A DNA stretch of 64,000 nucleotides from Saccharothrix luteola (GTDB lineage: Bacteria > Actinomycetota > Actinomycetes > Mycobacteriales > Pseudonocardiaceae). Below, one piece after another: positions 17,039-25,199 of this stretch. The notes under the pieces were generated by a model. It saw nothing but the letters and a program-made list of their open reading frames with translations, made no database searches and was not told the DNA's origin. A program made the translations under genes and the position numbers. How positions within the stretch are numbered: the stretch's first letter is position 1; each line of letters starts with the position of its first letter. The stretch spans positions 28,079-92,078 of the forward strand of contig NZ_JAJHUO010000026.1 in NCBI RefSeq assembly GCF_020859565.1, read 5' to 3'.

Positions 17039-17115
17039 GGTTCGATCCTCCGGTGCACGGGCTCGCGTCGACCTGGCGCGGGCCCGTGTCCGGCGTTCAG
17101 GGGACGGGGATTTCG

Positions 17116-17922
17116 GTGACGTATTTCGGGGGGTCCGCGGAGCGGGAGCCGATCGAGCTCTCGGCCGAGGAGTTCGACGTGCTCTGGGAGCGCCTCGACC
17201 TGGGCCAGATGCCGTTGGTGATCAAGGTGCCGTCGCCGGGCAAGACCCACGCCGAGCGCGCCGACCTGGAACGACGCGTCTGGCAGGGCATCGGCGCGCG
17301 CGGCCTCGGCGGCCCGACCGGGCTGCACCCCGAGCTGGACTACCTGCTGCGGCTGTTCAGCAGGCCCGAGCGCGAGGTCGACGGCCGGGTGTGGATCGGC
17401 AAGAGCGTGCGGGTGCTGGCCGTGGCCAACGGCGACGAGGGCGCGGTGGCCACGTTGACCGAGAACCGGCTCACGTTCCGGCGCGCGGCGGGCAGCGGCC
17501 TGCCGTCGGCGGTGCTGGGCGCGCTGCCCGCGCACCCGGCCGGCACCGGGCACTCGGTCACCATGCCGAGCGCCGACCTGGAGGCCGCGGTCAAGAAGTC
17601 CGACGGCTCGCCCAAGAGCCTGGAGAACTCGTTGCGCCAGCACGGCGTGCGCCAGGAGGACGCCGTCACGCTGGTGAAGATGTTCACCGGGCTCGTGCAC
17701 ACCGGCAACTTCGGCGCGGCGGCCCGCGACAAGTACGGCAAGCGGTGCCGGCCGGACCGCGTGGTCGCGTTCTTCGACACCGAGGACGGCCGCTACCTGC
17801 AACAGCGACGGGCGTCGAACGGCACCGCGCCGTGGAGCACGTTCAGCCCGACCGACTCGCGCCGGCTCGCGCACCAGGTCGAGGAACTGCTCGCCGAAGC
17901 GGTGCGCGCCACCAAGTTCTGA
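17116..17922 (+). CDS. EspG-family type VII secretion chaperone (module 1)
   Basis: A 268-residue soluble protein of the EspG family, cytosolic chaperones that bind the tip of PE/PPE dimers and keep them soluble for ESX export. Family-like blocks include LSAEEFDVLWERLDLGQMP at the N-terminus, VIKVPSPGKTHAER, the central LRQHGVRQEDAVTLV, the GNFGAAARD loop, and a C-terminal GRYLQQRR..TFSPTDSRRL before a terminal helix. The GTG at 17116 has GACGGGG about six bases upstream. It follows the PPE-like gene by 77 bases, the usual position for an EspG. A full-length and a shortened relative are in module 2. Confidence 0.87.
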   Translation: MTYFGGSAEREPIELSAEEFDVLWERLDLGQMPLVIKVPSPGKTHAERADLERRVWQGIGARGLGGPTGLHPELDYLLRLFSRPEREVDGRVWIGKSVRVLAVANGDEGAVATLTENRLTFRRAAGSGLPSAVLGALPAHPAGTGHSVTMPSADLEAAVKKSDGSPKSLENSLRQHGVRQEDAVTLVKMFTGLVHTGNFGAAARDKYGKRCRPDRVVAFFDTEDGRYLQQRRASNGTAPWSTFSPTDSRRLAHQVEELLAEAVRATKF

Positions 17923-17998
17923 CGCCGCGGTCGCGCGGGTGGTCCTCCGCGCGACACCGGCCCCACTGCGGCTCCGCGTACGGCTATAGCCTGGGCGG

Positions 17999-18376
17999 GT
18001 GCCGTCGAAGTCCGTTGACCCCCACGAGGTTCGCGCCGCGGTCGAGGCCGTGCTGCCCTGGCTCGCCGGCGAGGCCGAGCAGCCGGACCGCCCGGTGCTG
18101 GCGGCGGCCGTGCGGCTGAGCCTGCGGACGCTGGAGCAGGTCGCACCGGGCCGCAGCGTGGAGGTGCGGGTCCCGCCGTTCGCCGCCGTGCAGTGCGTGG
18201 CGGGCCCTCGGCACACCCGCGGCACGCCGCCGAACGTGGTCGAGACCGACCCGCGCACGTGGCTGGAACTGGCCGTCGGCAGGCTCGGGTGGGCCCAGGC
18301 AGTGGCGGACGCCAAGGTCACCGCGTCCGGGAGCCGGGCCGATCTCTCAACCCTGCTCCCGGTGCTCCGCTTCTAG
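17999..18376 (+). CDS. sterol carrier family protein (bacterial SCP orthologue)
   Basis: A 125-residue acidic protein with the compact helix-strand pattern of the bacterial SCP domain. The N-terminus is VDPHEVRAAVEAVLPWLAGE, followed by VRLSLRTLEQVAPGRSVEVRVPPFAAVQC and a C-terminal ETDPRTWLELAVGRLGWAQAV. Proteins of this family bind hydrophobic ligands in other systems, but the role here is not known. A relative lies beside purF in mycobacteria, consistent with the conserved purine neighbourhood. GTG start at the end of a C/G-rich leader. The small lipoprotein gene follows after 14 bases. Confidence 0.78.
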   Translation: MPSKSVDPHEVRAAVEAVLPWLAGEAEQPDRPVLAAAVRLSLRTLEQVAPGRSVEVRVPPFAAVQCVAGPRHTRGTPPNVVETDPRTWLELAVGRLGWAQAVADAKVTASGSRADLSTLLPVLRF

Positions 18377-18390
18377 CTAAGCTCGACCGC

Positions 18391-18729
18391 GTGAAGGCGC
18401 TCAAGGCGTGTCTCGCCATCCTCGCGGTCGGAACCCTCCTCGTCGGTTGCAGCAGCGAGTGGTCGGGCGAGGTGGACTTCAAGGTCCTCAAGATCAATCC
18501 GGCGTACGAGTCGATGGGTGAGACCAAGCCGTCGTACGTGAACCTGGAGATCGACCAAGAGCAGCCAGGCGGGCTCGAGCAGATCAACAAGAACGCCGCC
18601 GACCTCGACCAGTTCCCGGAGGGGATCAAGGTCGGCGACCTCGTGGTGTGCTCGGTGCGGCAGTCCGACCAGAGCGGCTTCGACCAGGAAGGCGTCCAGA
18701 CCGTCGTCGGGCCCTGCCGCCTGCGCTGA
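18391..18729 (+). CDS. small lipoprotein of unknown function
   Basis: A 112-residue protein with a lipoprotein signal (KALKACLAILAVGTLLVGCSS, lipobox LVGC). The mature part is about 90 residues, largely beta-predicted (EVDFKVLKINPAYE, PSYVNLEID, VGDLVVCSVRQSD), with a pair of cysteines that could form a disulphide (VVCSV and GPCRLR). The family is not recognised. The GTG start has no clear ribosome site. The preceding CTAGCTAAGCTC may be a -10 for a leaderless message. It ends one base before the stop of the convergent hydrolase gene. Confidence 0.68.
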   Translation: MKALKACLAILAVGTLLVGCSSEWSGEVDFKVLKINPAYESMGETKPSYVNLEIDQEQPGGLEQINKNAADLDQFPEGIKVGDLVVCSVRQSDQSGFDQEGVQTVVGPCRLR

Positions 18730-20724
18730 CTAGAACCAGGACCCGACGGTCCTGTCCCAAGCCTTGCCGACTCCCTCGACCGCGTCGCGGCCCAGTTCAA
18801 CCACGTCACCGACACCACCGGCCACGACGTCCACGGCGTCGTTGACGACCTCCTTGCCCGTGTTGAGCAAGCCGGTGCCCGCTTCGGACCAGTTGCCGTT
18901 CACCGCGTCACGGCCGGCGTTCCAGAGCCCGGTCCCCGCATCGACGGCCAGGTCCGCCGCACCGACGGCCGTGCCGCCGACGAAGTCCACCACCGGGCCG
19001 ACACCGGGGATGTGCGAACCGGGCAGCGACGGGCCGAGCGGGTTCTCGTCCCAGTCTTGCGAGGTCACCGAAGCGCCGTCGCCGGTTGCGATCCGGGCCA
19101 GGTTCTGGACCGACTCCGAACCGCGGGCGTAGTACTGCGAGTGCGCGTCGAGCGCGGAAGAGCCGTCGGTGGTGCCGAAGGTCTTCGCGCCGAATCGTTC
19201 GTCGTACGGGCCGATGGACGAGCCGTCCTCGGTGAACCAGTTCGAACTCGTGCCCTGCACGACCGGGTCGTGCTCGGTCGCGCCGACATAGACGTGACCG
19301 GGGCCGGCCGAGAGCTGGTCGACGTTCGACGCGCCGACACCGGGCGAGCCGACGAACGCGATGTCGTCCGCGGCCAGGCCGTTCATGCCCGCGTAGCCGA
19401 CCGTCGTGGAGCCGTACGAGTGGCCGATCACGGTCACGTGCGGGTTGTTGCCGGCGGCCTCGGCGGCGGCGCGGTAGCCGTTGACGTCGGCGACGAGGTT
19501 CGCGCCACCCTCGCGGGCCTGCGCAGGGTTGTCGACCTCGCCGATCGCCCAGCCCGGAGCGTCGTAGCCGAGCCACTGGATGGTGGCGTTGCCTTCCGCG
19601 CCCATGGCCTCGCGCAGGTTGCCGGCCTGGCTCACGGAGAAGCCGTCCAACGTGGAACCGGTGCCCGGCACGCTGATCGCGAGGTTCTTGGCGGTGTCGG
19701 GGTTCCCGTAGGCGATGGCGGTTCCGCCGTCGCCCCGCGGGCCGTAGGGATCCCAGGCCAGGATTCGGACGTCCGGCTCACCCTGGGCGTTGAGCCAACC
19801 GTTGTCCCTGGCGAGCGTTTCCGCCTGCTCGATGCTCTTCTGGACCTTTTCGGCGTTCTCGGCCTTGGTGGCGGCTTCCTGGCGCTGCTCGCTGAGCGAC
19901 GCGTACTGCTCGTCGTTCATGAGCTTGGTCAGGTCGTCGGAGTTGTCCGGGTCGAGGCCCAACTCCTGCGCCCGCGCGGCCAGCTGCGCGTCGAGCTGGT
20001 CACGTTGCGCGCCGAAGCGCTGGAGGTCGTCCGTGATGCGCATCCGGTTGGCCTGGTCCAGCACGCCGGACGGCAGGCCGCGCAGTTGGCCCAGCTCCTG
20101 GAACTTGGTGCGCAGCAGCTCGTCCTGCTGCTCCTTGGTCAGCGACTTCCACCAGGCGGCGACCTGCTTGGGGTCGGTGCCGGGACCGGGCACCGTGGCG
20201 GAGGTGCGCATGGCCGCGACGGCGGTGTTCCAGCCGGGGTCCTTGCTCGCGGTCTCCTCGAAGCCGGGCCGGACCTTGGTGAGCGCGTCGGCGTACGAGC
20301 GGAGCACGCGCTCGTAGCCGGTCTTGACGTTGTTCAGCTGCTCGTTGACGCGGTTGGCCAGCTCACGGGTCTGCGCCTCGTCCAACGCGGGCGAGCGACC
20401 GCGCCAGAAGTCGATCAGCTGGTCGGCGCTGCCGCGCATTTGGGTGTAGGCGCGGGACGCGGCCTGGACGATGTCCGCGCCGGCGCCCAGCCGCTCGCCG
20501 GCCACGGTCGCGGACTTCGCGGACAGCTCGGCGCGGGCGCCGAAACCCGCCGCGGCGTCGCCCTGCCAGCTGGAGGTCGCCGTGCTGCCGCCCGACGAGA
20601 CCGCCTGCCCCGCGCGGCCGACGGCGCTCATCGCGCCGGTGATGGGGTCGGAGGCCGCCGCGACCCGGCCCGCGTCGCCCGCGGCCAACTGCCCGTACAG
20701 GACCTCAGGGTCGGTGAAGCTCAC
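18730..20724 (-). CDS. DUF1023 alpha/beta hydrolase with N-terminal WXG-like domain
   Basis: A 664-residue protein without a signal peptide. Residues 1-150 are helical with a WQG turn (53-55), resembling WXG100/ESX substrates, and 150-300 are coiled-coil-rich. A DUF1023 serine hydrolase follows, with nucleophile elbow GHSYG (434-438, Ser436), probable acid Asp486 in ATEHDP and His528 in DAHSQYY. The C-terminal 80 residues are a run of amphipathic repeats (GTGLWNAGRDAVNGNW, GVGDVVELGRDAVEGVGKAW). The ATG overlaps the EspC-like stop (ATGA). It is most likely a type VII exported hydrolase or toxin-like effector delivered with that partner. Substrate unknown, and no immunity gene is evident. Confidence 0.8.
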   Translation of the reverse strand: MSFTDPEVLYGQLAAGDAGRVAAASDPITGAMSAVGRAGQAVSSGGSTATSSWQGDAAAGFGARAELSAKSATVAGERLGAGADIVQAASRAYTQMRGSADQLIDFWRGRSPALDEAQTRELANRVNEQLNNVKTGYERVLRSYADALTKVRPGFEETASKDPGWNTAVAAMRTSATVPGPGTDPKQVAAWWKSLTKEQQDELLRTKFQELGQLRGLPSGVLDQANRMRITDDLQRFGAQRDQLDAQLAARAQELGLDPDNSDDLTKLMNDEQYASLSEQRQEAATKAENAEKVQKSIEQAETLARDNGWLNAQGEPDVRILAWDPYGPRGDGGTAIAYGNPDTAKNLAISVPGTGSTLDGFSVSQAGNLREAMGAEGNATIQWLGYDAPGWAIGEVDNPAQAREGGANLVADVNGYRAAAEAAGNNPHVTVIGHSYGSTTVGYAGMNGLAADDIAFVGSPGVGASNVDQLSAGPGHVYVGATEHDPVVQGTSSNWFTEDGSSIGPYDERFGAKTFGTTDGSSALDAHSQYYARGSESVQNLARIATGDGASVTSQDWDENPLGPSLPGSHIPGVGPVVDFVGGTAVGAADLAVDAGTGLWNAGRDAVNGNWSEAGTGLLNTGKEVVNDAVDVVAGGVGDVVELGRDAVEGVGKAWDRTVGSWF

Positions 20725-21035
20725 GCCATGCCCCCTTCGATGCCGCGGAACGAGGTGTTCGAGTCGTCGTCCGCGCGCTGGTAGGCGTCGGCGTTCTCGG
20801 TCAGGCCGTCGCCGGCGTCGCGGTACCAGGCGCTGCCCCGGCGCAGGTCGTCGGACTGCTCACCGGACCACTTGGCCAGCGCGTCGACGAACTCCGCCGC
20901 CGCGGCCACCTGGCCGAGCGCGTCGGCGTCGAGCCTGAGCATGGAGATCATCTCCGCGCCGTCGCCTGCCGCGTCCGCACCTTCGTGGAACTGCTTGGAC
21001 GCCTCGCGCAACGTTTCTGGTCGCACCCCGAACAC
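20721..21035 (-). CDS. EspC-like (DUF2580) WXG100-type secretion partner
   Basis: A 104-residue helical hairpin protein. The N-terminus GVRPETLREASKQFHEGADAAGD matches the usual beginning of DUF2580/EspC proteins, and the C-terminal half has SWYRDAGDGLTENADAYQRADDD. These small proteins are co-exported by ESX systems with larger substrates. The GTG at 21035 has GAAGGGTGGG a few bases upstream. It overlaps the hydrolase start by ATGA, so the two are almost certainly translated together and probably travel as a complex. Confidence 0.8.
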   Translation of the reverse strand: MFGVRPETLREASKQFHEGADAAGDGAEMISMLRLDADALGQVAAAAEFVDALAKWSGEQSDDLRRGSAWYRDAGDGLTENADAYQRADDDSNTSFRGIEGGMA

Positions 21036-21195
21036 GATTGCCCACCCTTCGCGCCGCCTGCCGCCGGCAATGCGACGCGCGTTCACCCTTCCCGGTTCCC
21101 TCGCCCCGCTGGTCCAGGAGGGGGAGAAATCCGCCCGTCGGTGATCACTCAAAGGTGATCTTGCCAGCGTCGAACAGCAGTTCGACCATTGACAC

Positions 21196-21978
21196 ATGAC
21201 ATTGTTGCTCCAGACCACCGGTGTCATGGTGGTCATCGCCCTGCACGAATCGGGGGACCGCCTCCGCCGGCTCGTCGTCGCCTACCTGACCCGAACACCG
21301 TCCCGCGCACGCCACCGACTGCTCACCCCGCGCCAAATCCGTTGGCGGCGTTGGAAGTCCGCGCTCGCGGACTACGTCCTGGAGCGCTTCGCCGAGGTCG
21401 CGGTGGACGCTGTGCCGTACCCGCCCATCCCGGAGCGCTTCCACCCCGAGACGTCGCTCGCGCCGGACTGGGACGCGCCGGACCCACCGCCCCGAATGGC
21501 CCAATCCCGGGAGCCGGATCTGGCCGACGACGACCGGTGGGACGACGAGCAGACGCCCGCGACCGACTACGCCTTGCCGAACGGCGCGGCGCCCGGCGCG
21601 GCGGTGGTGGAGCCCGAGGTGTGGCCCGAGACGTGGCCCGAGGCGTCACCGGAACCGTGGGCGGAGGCGTGGCGCGAGCCGTCGCCGGAGCCGCGGGCGG
21701 AGGCGTGGTCCGAGCCGTCACCGGAGCCATGGGCGCAGGCGTGGTCCCAGGCGTCAGCAGAGCCGTGGGCGGGGGCGTGGACGGAGCCGTCGCAGGAGTC
21801 GTGGGCCGAGCCGTGGACGGCGGCGTGGTCGCGACCGTGGGTCGAGCCGCGGACCGAGGACGCCGACACCTACTTCACCGGCCACCTCGACGAGCCCGTC
21901 CACGCCAACCCCGTCACCGGACGGCACGCGGCCCGCGAGACCGGCTTCGGCCGCCATGCCCTCCGCGAACCCGCCTAG
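21196..21978 (+). CDS. hypothetical protein with tryptophan-rich 12-residue repeats
   Basis: The 260-residue protein belongs to no family I recognise. The N-terminal segment (1-80) is basic with one weakly hydrophobic stretch (MTLLLQTTGVMVVIAL), and the middle (81-140) is acidic and Pro-rich. Residues 148-219 are six degenerate 12-residue units of the form SEPSPEPWAQAW, with Trp at two fixed places in most units. The tail is basic and His-rich. No ribosome site is clear before the ATG. Composition differs sharply from its neighbours. Its TAG stop shares the bases CTAG with the stop of the convergent GGDEF gene. It could be a disordered scaffold or binding protein. Expression should be tested. 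Confidence 0.55.
   Translation: MTLLLQTTGVMVVIALHESGDRLRRLVVAYLTRTPSRARHRLLTPRQIRWRRWKSALADYVLERFAEVAVDAVPYPPIPERFHPETSLAPDWDAPDPPPRMAQSREPDLADDDRWDDEQTPATDYALPNGAAPGAAVVEPEVWPETWPEASPEPWAEAWREPSPEPRAEAWSEPSPEPWAQAWSQASAEPWAGAWTEPSQESWAEPWTAAWSRPWVEPRTEDADTYFTGHLDEPVHANPVTGRHAARETGFGRHALREPA
21637..21852 (+). repeat. 36-bp tandem repeat encoding Trp/Glu/Pro units
   Basis: Six consecutive 36-base units, each encoding 12 residues. Successive units read PEASPEPWAEAW, REPSPEPRAEAW, SEPSPEPWAQAW, SQASAEPWAGAW, TEPSQESWAEPW and TAAWSRPWVEPR. The first three are closest to each other and the last has drifted most. Repeats kept exactly in frame argue for a translated product. Confidence 0.75.
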
Positions 21979-24134
21979 CGGCGCAGGAGCTCGTCGATCT
22001 CCTCCGGCTTCATCGGCTTGGCGAAGAACCAGCCCTGGCCGGTGTCGCAGCCGATCCGGTGCAGTCGCTTGGCCTGCGCCGGTGTCTCGACGCCCTCCGC
22101 GGTGACGCCCAGTTGCAGCGCGTGGGCCAGCTGCACCAGGGTGGACACGATCTGGGCGTCCACCGCGTCCTCCTCGTCCGCCGCGCGCAGGCCCTCCATG
22201 AACGAGCCCGCGATCTTCAGCTCGTGCACGGGCAGGTGCTTGAGGTAGGCGAGGTTCGAGTAGCCGGTGCCGAAGTCGTCGATCGCGATCCGCACGCCCA
22301 TCTCCGACAACGCCCGCAGCGCCTCCAGCGGCTCGTCGGCGGTGCCCATGATCGCGCTCTCGGTCAGCTCGAGCTGCAGGTGGTGCGGCGGCAGCGAGCA
22401 CTCGTCCAGGATCCGCTTCACGTCCCGCACCAGCTCCGGGTCGCGGGACTGGCGCACGGCCAGGTTCACCGACACGAACGGCGCGGAGTCGCCGAACTCC
22501 TCCAGCCACCGCCGAGCCTGCTCGCACGCCCGCCGCAGCACCCACCGGCCCAGCGGGACGATCAGCCCGGTCTCCTCGGCCAGCTCGATGAACCGGTCCG
22601 GCGCCAGCCGCCCGAACTCCGGGTGCTGCCAGCGCACGAGCGCTTCCACACCCACGACGGTGCTGTCCTCCAGCCGCACCAACGGCTGGTAGTCCACGTA
22701 GAACTCGTCGCGCTCCAACGCCGCCGGCATCGTCGCCGACAGCGTGAACCGGGCGACCTCCTTGGCGTTGCGCTCCGGGTTGTACAGCGCCCACCGCGAC
22801 TTGCCGTCCGCCTTCGCCCAGTACAGCGTGATGTCCGCGTCACGCATCAGGTCGGCCGCCGTGGTGCCCGACAGCGCGCGCTCCACGATGCCGATCGACG
22901 CCGACACGGTCAGCTCGTGCCCGCCGATCCGGATCGGCGACTCCAGCTCGCGCAGCACGCGGTCGGCGACGTCGACGATGTCCTGCGTGTCCCGCGAGCC
23001 CTCCACCAGGATGACGAACTCGTCGCCACCCATCCGGGCGACGAGCTTGCCGTCGCCGGACACCGAGTGGTCGAGCCGCCGCCCGACCTCGACCAGCAAC
23101 TGGTCGCCGATGTCGTGGCCGAGGCTGTCGTTGATCACCTTGAACCCGTCCAGGTCCAGGTAGCACAGGCCGGCGCGGTGGCGGGCCCTGTTGTTGAACA
23201 CCCGGCCGAGGCGCTCCAGGAACAGCGCCCGGTTCGGCAGGCCGGTCAACGGGTCGTGCAACGCCTGGTAGCGCAGCCGGTTCTGCAGCAGGTGGCGGTC
23301 GGTGACGTCCTCGATCATCGCCACCTGGTACTGCGGGTCGCCGTGGTCGTCGCGCACCAGCGACAGCGTCAGGTGCGTCCACACCTGCTCACCGTCGGCC
23401 CGGCGGAACCGCTTCTCCGCCCGGTAGTGGTCGCACTCGCCCGCGGTGAGCTGGTCGTACAGCCGCCAGACGCTGCCGCCGTCCTCCGGGTGCATCAGGT
23501 CGCGGATGTTGTACTGCCGCATCTCCTCGACGCTGAACCCCAGCATGTCCTGCAGCGCCTGGTTCACGTCCAGGATCCGGCCCTCGATGTCGGCGATGCC
23601 GATGCCGATCGCGGCCTCGGTGAACATCGCCCGGAACCGCGCCTCGGACGCGCGCAACGCGGCTTCGGCCTGGTCACGGGCGTCCAGCACGGCCGCGCGG
23701 ATCGCCTCCTGCTCGGCCAGCGTGCGTTCGCGCAGCGCGCGGGCGTACCCGGCGGCCAACGCGCCCTGCAACGCGGCCAGCCGCGACCGCATCAGCTCGT
23801 CCGGCTGGATGCCCAGCTCGCCGAGCAGGTCGTCGCCGAGCAGCTGCACGGTGCGGCCGAGCGTGTCCGTGCCGGTGAAGTGCGCCTCGACCAGGCGTGC
23901 GCCGATCTCGTAGCCGGGCGCGGTGCGGAACGGGCTGGCGTGCAGCGCGTGCACCAGCACCTCGGTCAACGCCTGGAGGTGCTCGGCGACCTCGGCCCGC
24001 GTCATGGGGACGTAGCTGCTGCCGATGACGGCGGTGGCCCAGGTGCGGGCGAAGGACTCCGCCCCGGCCAGTACGGCGGGGTCGAGGTTCGATCGGCCCG
24101 GTGCTGCCACCCGATGGTCAACCTGTTCCGTCAT
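21975..24134 (-). CDS. PAS-GGDEF-EAL cyclic-di-GMP protein
   Basis: A 719-residue soluble protein. An N-terminal helical region (1-160), of a kind seen in actinobacterial diguanylate cyclases, leads to a PAS domain (about 165-280, DIEGRILDVNQALQDMLGF). The GGDEF domain has the intact signature GGDEF at 369-373, and the EAL domain has the intact EAL at 497-499 in VGVEALVRW and further catalytic blocks (DDFGTGYSNLAYL, ELTESAIMG). No RxxD inhibition site precedes GGDEF. Both cyclase and phosphodiesterase activities look possible. No membrane segment, so the PAS domain probably senses a cytosolic signal. ATG start. Confidence 0.93.
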   Translation of the reverse strand: MTEQVDHRVAAPGRSNLDPAVLAGAESFARTWATAVIGSSYVPMTRAEVAEHLQALTEVLVHALHASPFRTAPGYEIGARLVEAHFTGTDTLGRTVQLLGDDLLGELGIQPDELMRSRLAALQGALAAGYARALRERTLAEQEAIRAAVLDARDQAEAALRASEARFRAMFTEAAIGIGIADIEGRILDVNQALQDMLGFSVEEMRQYNIRDLMHPEDGGSVWRLYDQLTAGECDHYRAEKRFRRADGEQVWTHLTLSLVRDDHGDPQYQVAMIEDVTDRHLLQNRLRYQALHDPLTGLPNRALFLERLGRVFNNRARHRAGLCYLDLDGFKVINDSLGHDIGDQLLVEVGRRLDHSVSGDGKLVARMGGDEFVILVEGSRDTQDIVDVADRVLRELESPIRIGGHELTVSASIGIVERALSGTTAADLMRDADITLYWAKADGKSRWALYNPERNAKEVARFTLSATMPAALERDEFYVDYQPLVRLEDSTVVGVEALVRWQHPEFGRLAPDRFIELAEETGLIVPLGRWVLRRACEQARRWLEEFGDSAPFVSVNLAVRQSRDPELVRDVKRILDECSLPPHHLQLELTESAIMGTADEPLEALRALSEMGVRIAIDDFGTGYSNLAYLKHLPVHELKIAGSFMEGLRAADEEDAVDAQIVSTLVQLAHALQLGVTAEGVETPAQAKRLHRIGCDTGQGWFFAKPMKPEEIDELLRR

Positions 24135-24230
24135 GTCCGCCGGCCTACCGCCACAACCCAGAGGATACGGCCGGTCGCCGGCCGCGGTCGACAGCCCGGG
24201 CCGGTGTCCGATCGGCGTCGTGGCCGCTCA

Positions 24231-25052
24231 TCAGGCCTTCTGCCCGACGCCGCCGAAGCTGATGAAGCGGGCGGCGTCCTCATCGACGTCCTCGGGCGAC
24301 TCCGGCCGCCACAGCGGCAGTCGCGCCACGCCCGGCTCGACCAGCTCGAACCCGTCGAACATGACCTCGACCTCGCGCTTGGGCCGGAAGCACATCTCGC
24401 TGACGCCCCGGTTGTAGACGCTCCGCGCCTCGTCCCAAGCGGGGTCCCACTCGCCTTCCTCGAACCCGGCGTGCGAGATCGCCAGGTAGCTGCCGTCCGG
24501 GATCGCGTCGCGGTAGTCGCGCACGATCCCGCGCGGGTCCTCCGCGTCGGGCACGAAGTGCAGCAGCGCGATCATCAGCACGCCGATCGGCTCGTCGAAG
24601 TCCAGCAGCCCCTGCACCTCGGGCGAGGCGAGCACCTGCTTGGCGTCGCGCACGTCGGTCTGCAGCACGTTGACCAGCTCGTTCCCGGTGAGGATGGCCC
24701 GGCTGTGCGCGACCGCGACGGCGTCCATGTCCACGTACACGACGCGGGCGGACGGGTCGATGGCCTGGGCGATCTCGTGCACGTTGCCGACCGTCGGGAT
24801 GCCGGAGCCCAGGTCGAGGAACTGGCGGATGCCCCGCGACAGCATGAACCGCACGGCCCGGCGCAGGAACGCCCGGTGGTTGAGCACGATGCTCTTGATG
24901 ATCGGCACGTCGACGAGGACCTTGTCGGCGACGGCCCGGTCGACGGCGAAGTTGTGCGCCCCGCCGAGCCAGTAGTCGTAGACCCGCGCGATGCTCGGGC
25001 GGGCCAGATCGATGTCGCCCGGCGCCCAGGTGGGCCGCTCCACGCTGTCCAC
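24231..25052 (-). CDS. DUF574-family SAM-dependent methyltransferase
   Basis: A 273-residue member of the actinobacterial DUF574 (Methyltransf_19) family. The N-terminus RPSIARVYDYWLGGAHNFAVDR is the family hallmark. FLDLGSGIPTVGNVHEIAQ is the SAM-binding motif, with the acidic ribose contact in VVYVDMDAVAVAHS and a later block PIGVLMIALLHFVPD. Multiple copies per genome are common in streptomycetes and relatives, and substrates are unknown. The GTG at 25052 has GGAGGAG about seven bases upstream. The open frame extends a further 21 residues without family similarity. Confidence 0.9.
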   Translation of the reverse strand: MDSVERPTWAPGDIDLARPSIARVYDYWLGGAHNFAVDRAVADKVLVDVPIIKSIVLNHRAFLRRAVRFMLSRGIRQFLDLGSGIPTVGNVHEIAQAIDPSARVVYVDMDAVAVAHSRAILTGNELVNVLQTDVRDAKQVLASPEVQGLLDFDEPIGVLMIALLHFVPDAEDPRGIVRDYRDAIPDGSYLAISHAGFEEGEWDPAWDEARSVYNRGVSEMCFRPKREVEVMFDGFELVEPGVARLPLWRPESPEDVDEDAARFISFGGVGQKA

Positions 25053-25199
25053 TCGAAATCTCCTCCGACGTGCTCGTGTTCCCACCGTTGCGGTGACACC
25101 CACATCATGGGCCAATCCGGTGAGTTAGCACACCGTCGGACCGCACGAGTTCTTCAATCACCCACCCCTGATCTGATCACCGGGAAGAATGACGGCCTT

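Noticed and set aside
21189..25199. Plus-strand frame of over 1300 codons ahead of pentapeptide copy 1
   Set aside because: It is antisense to the GGDEF/EAL and DUF574 genes and has shadow composition. The real gene begins near 25200.
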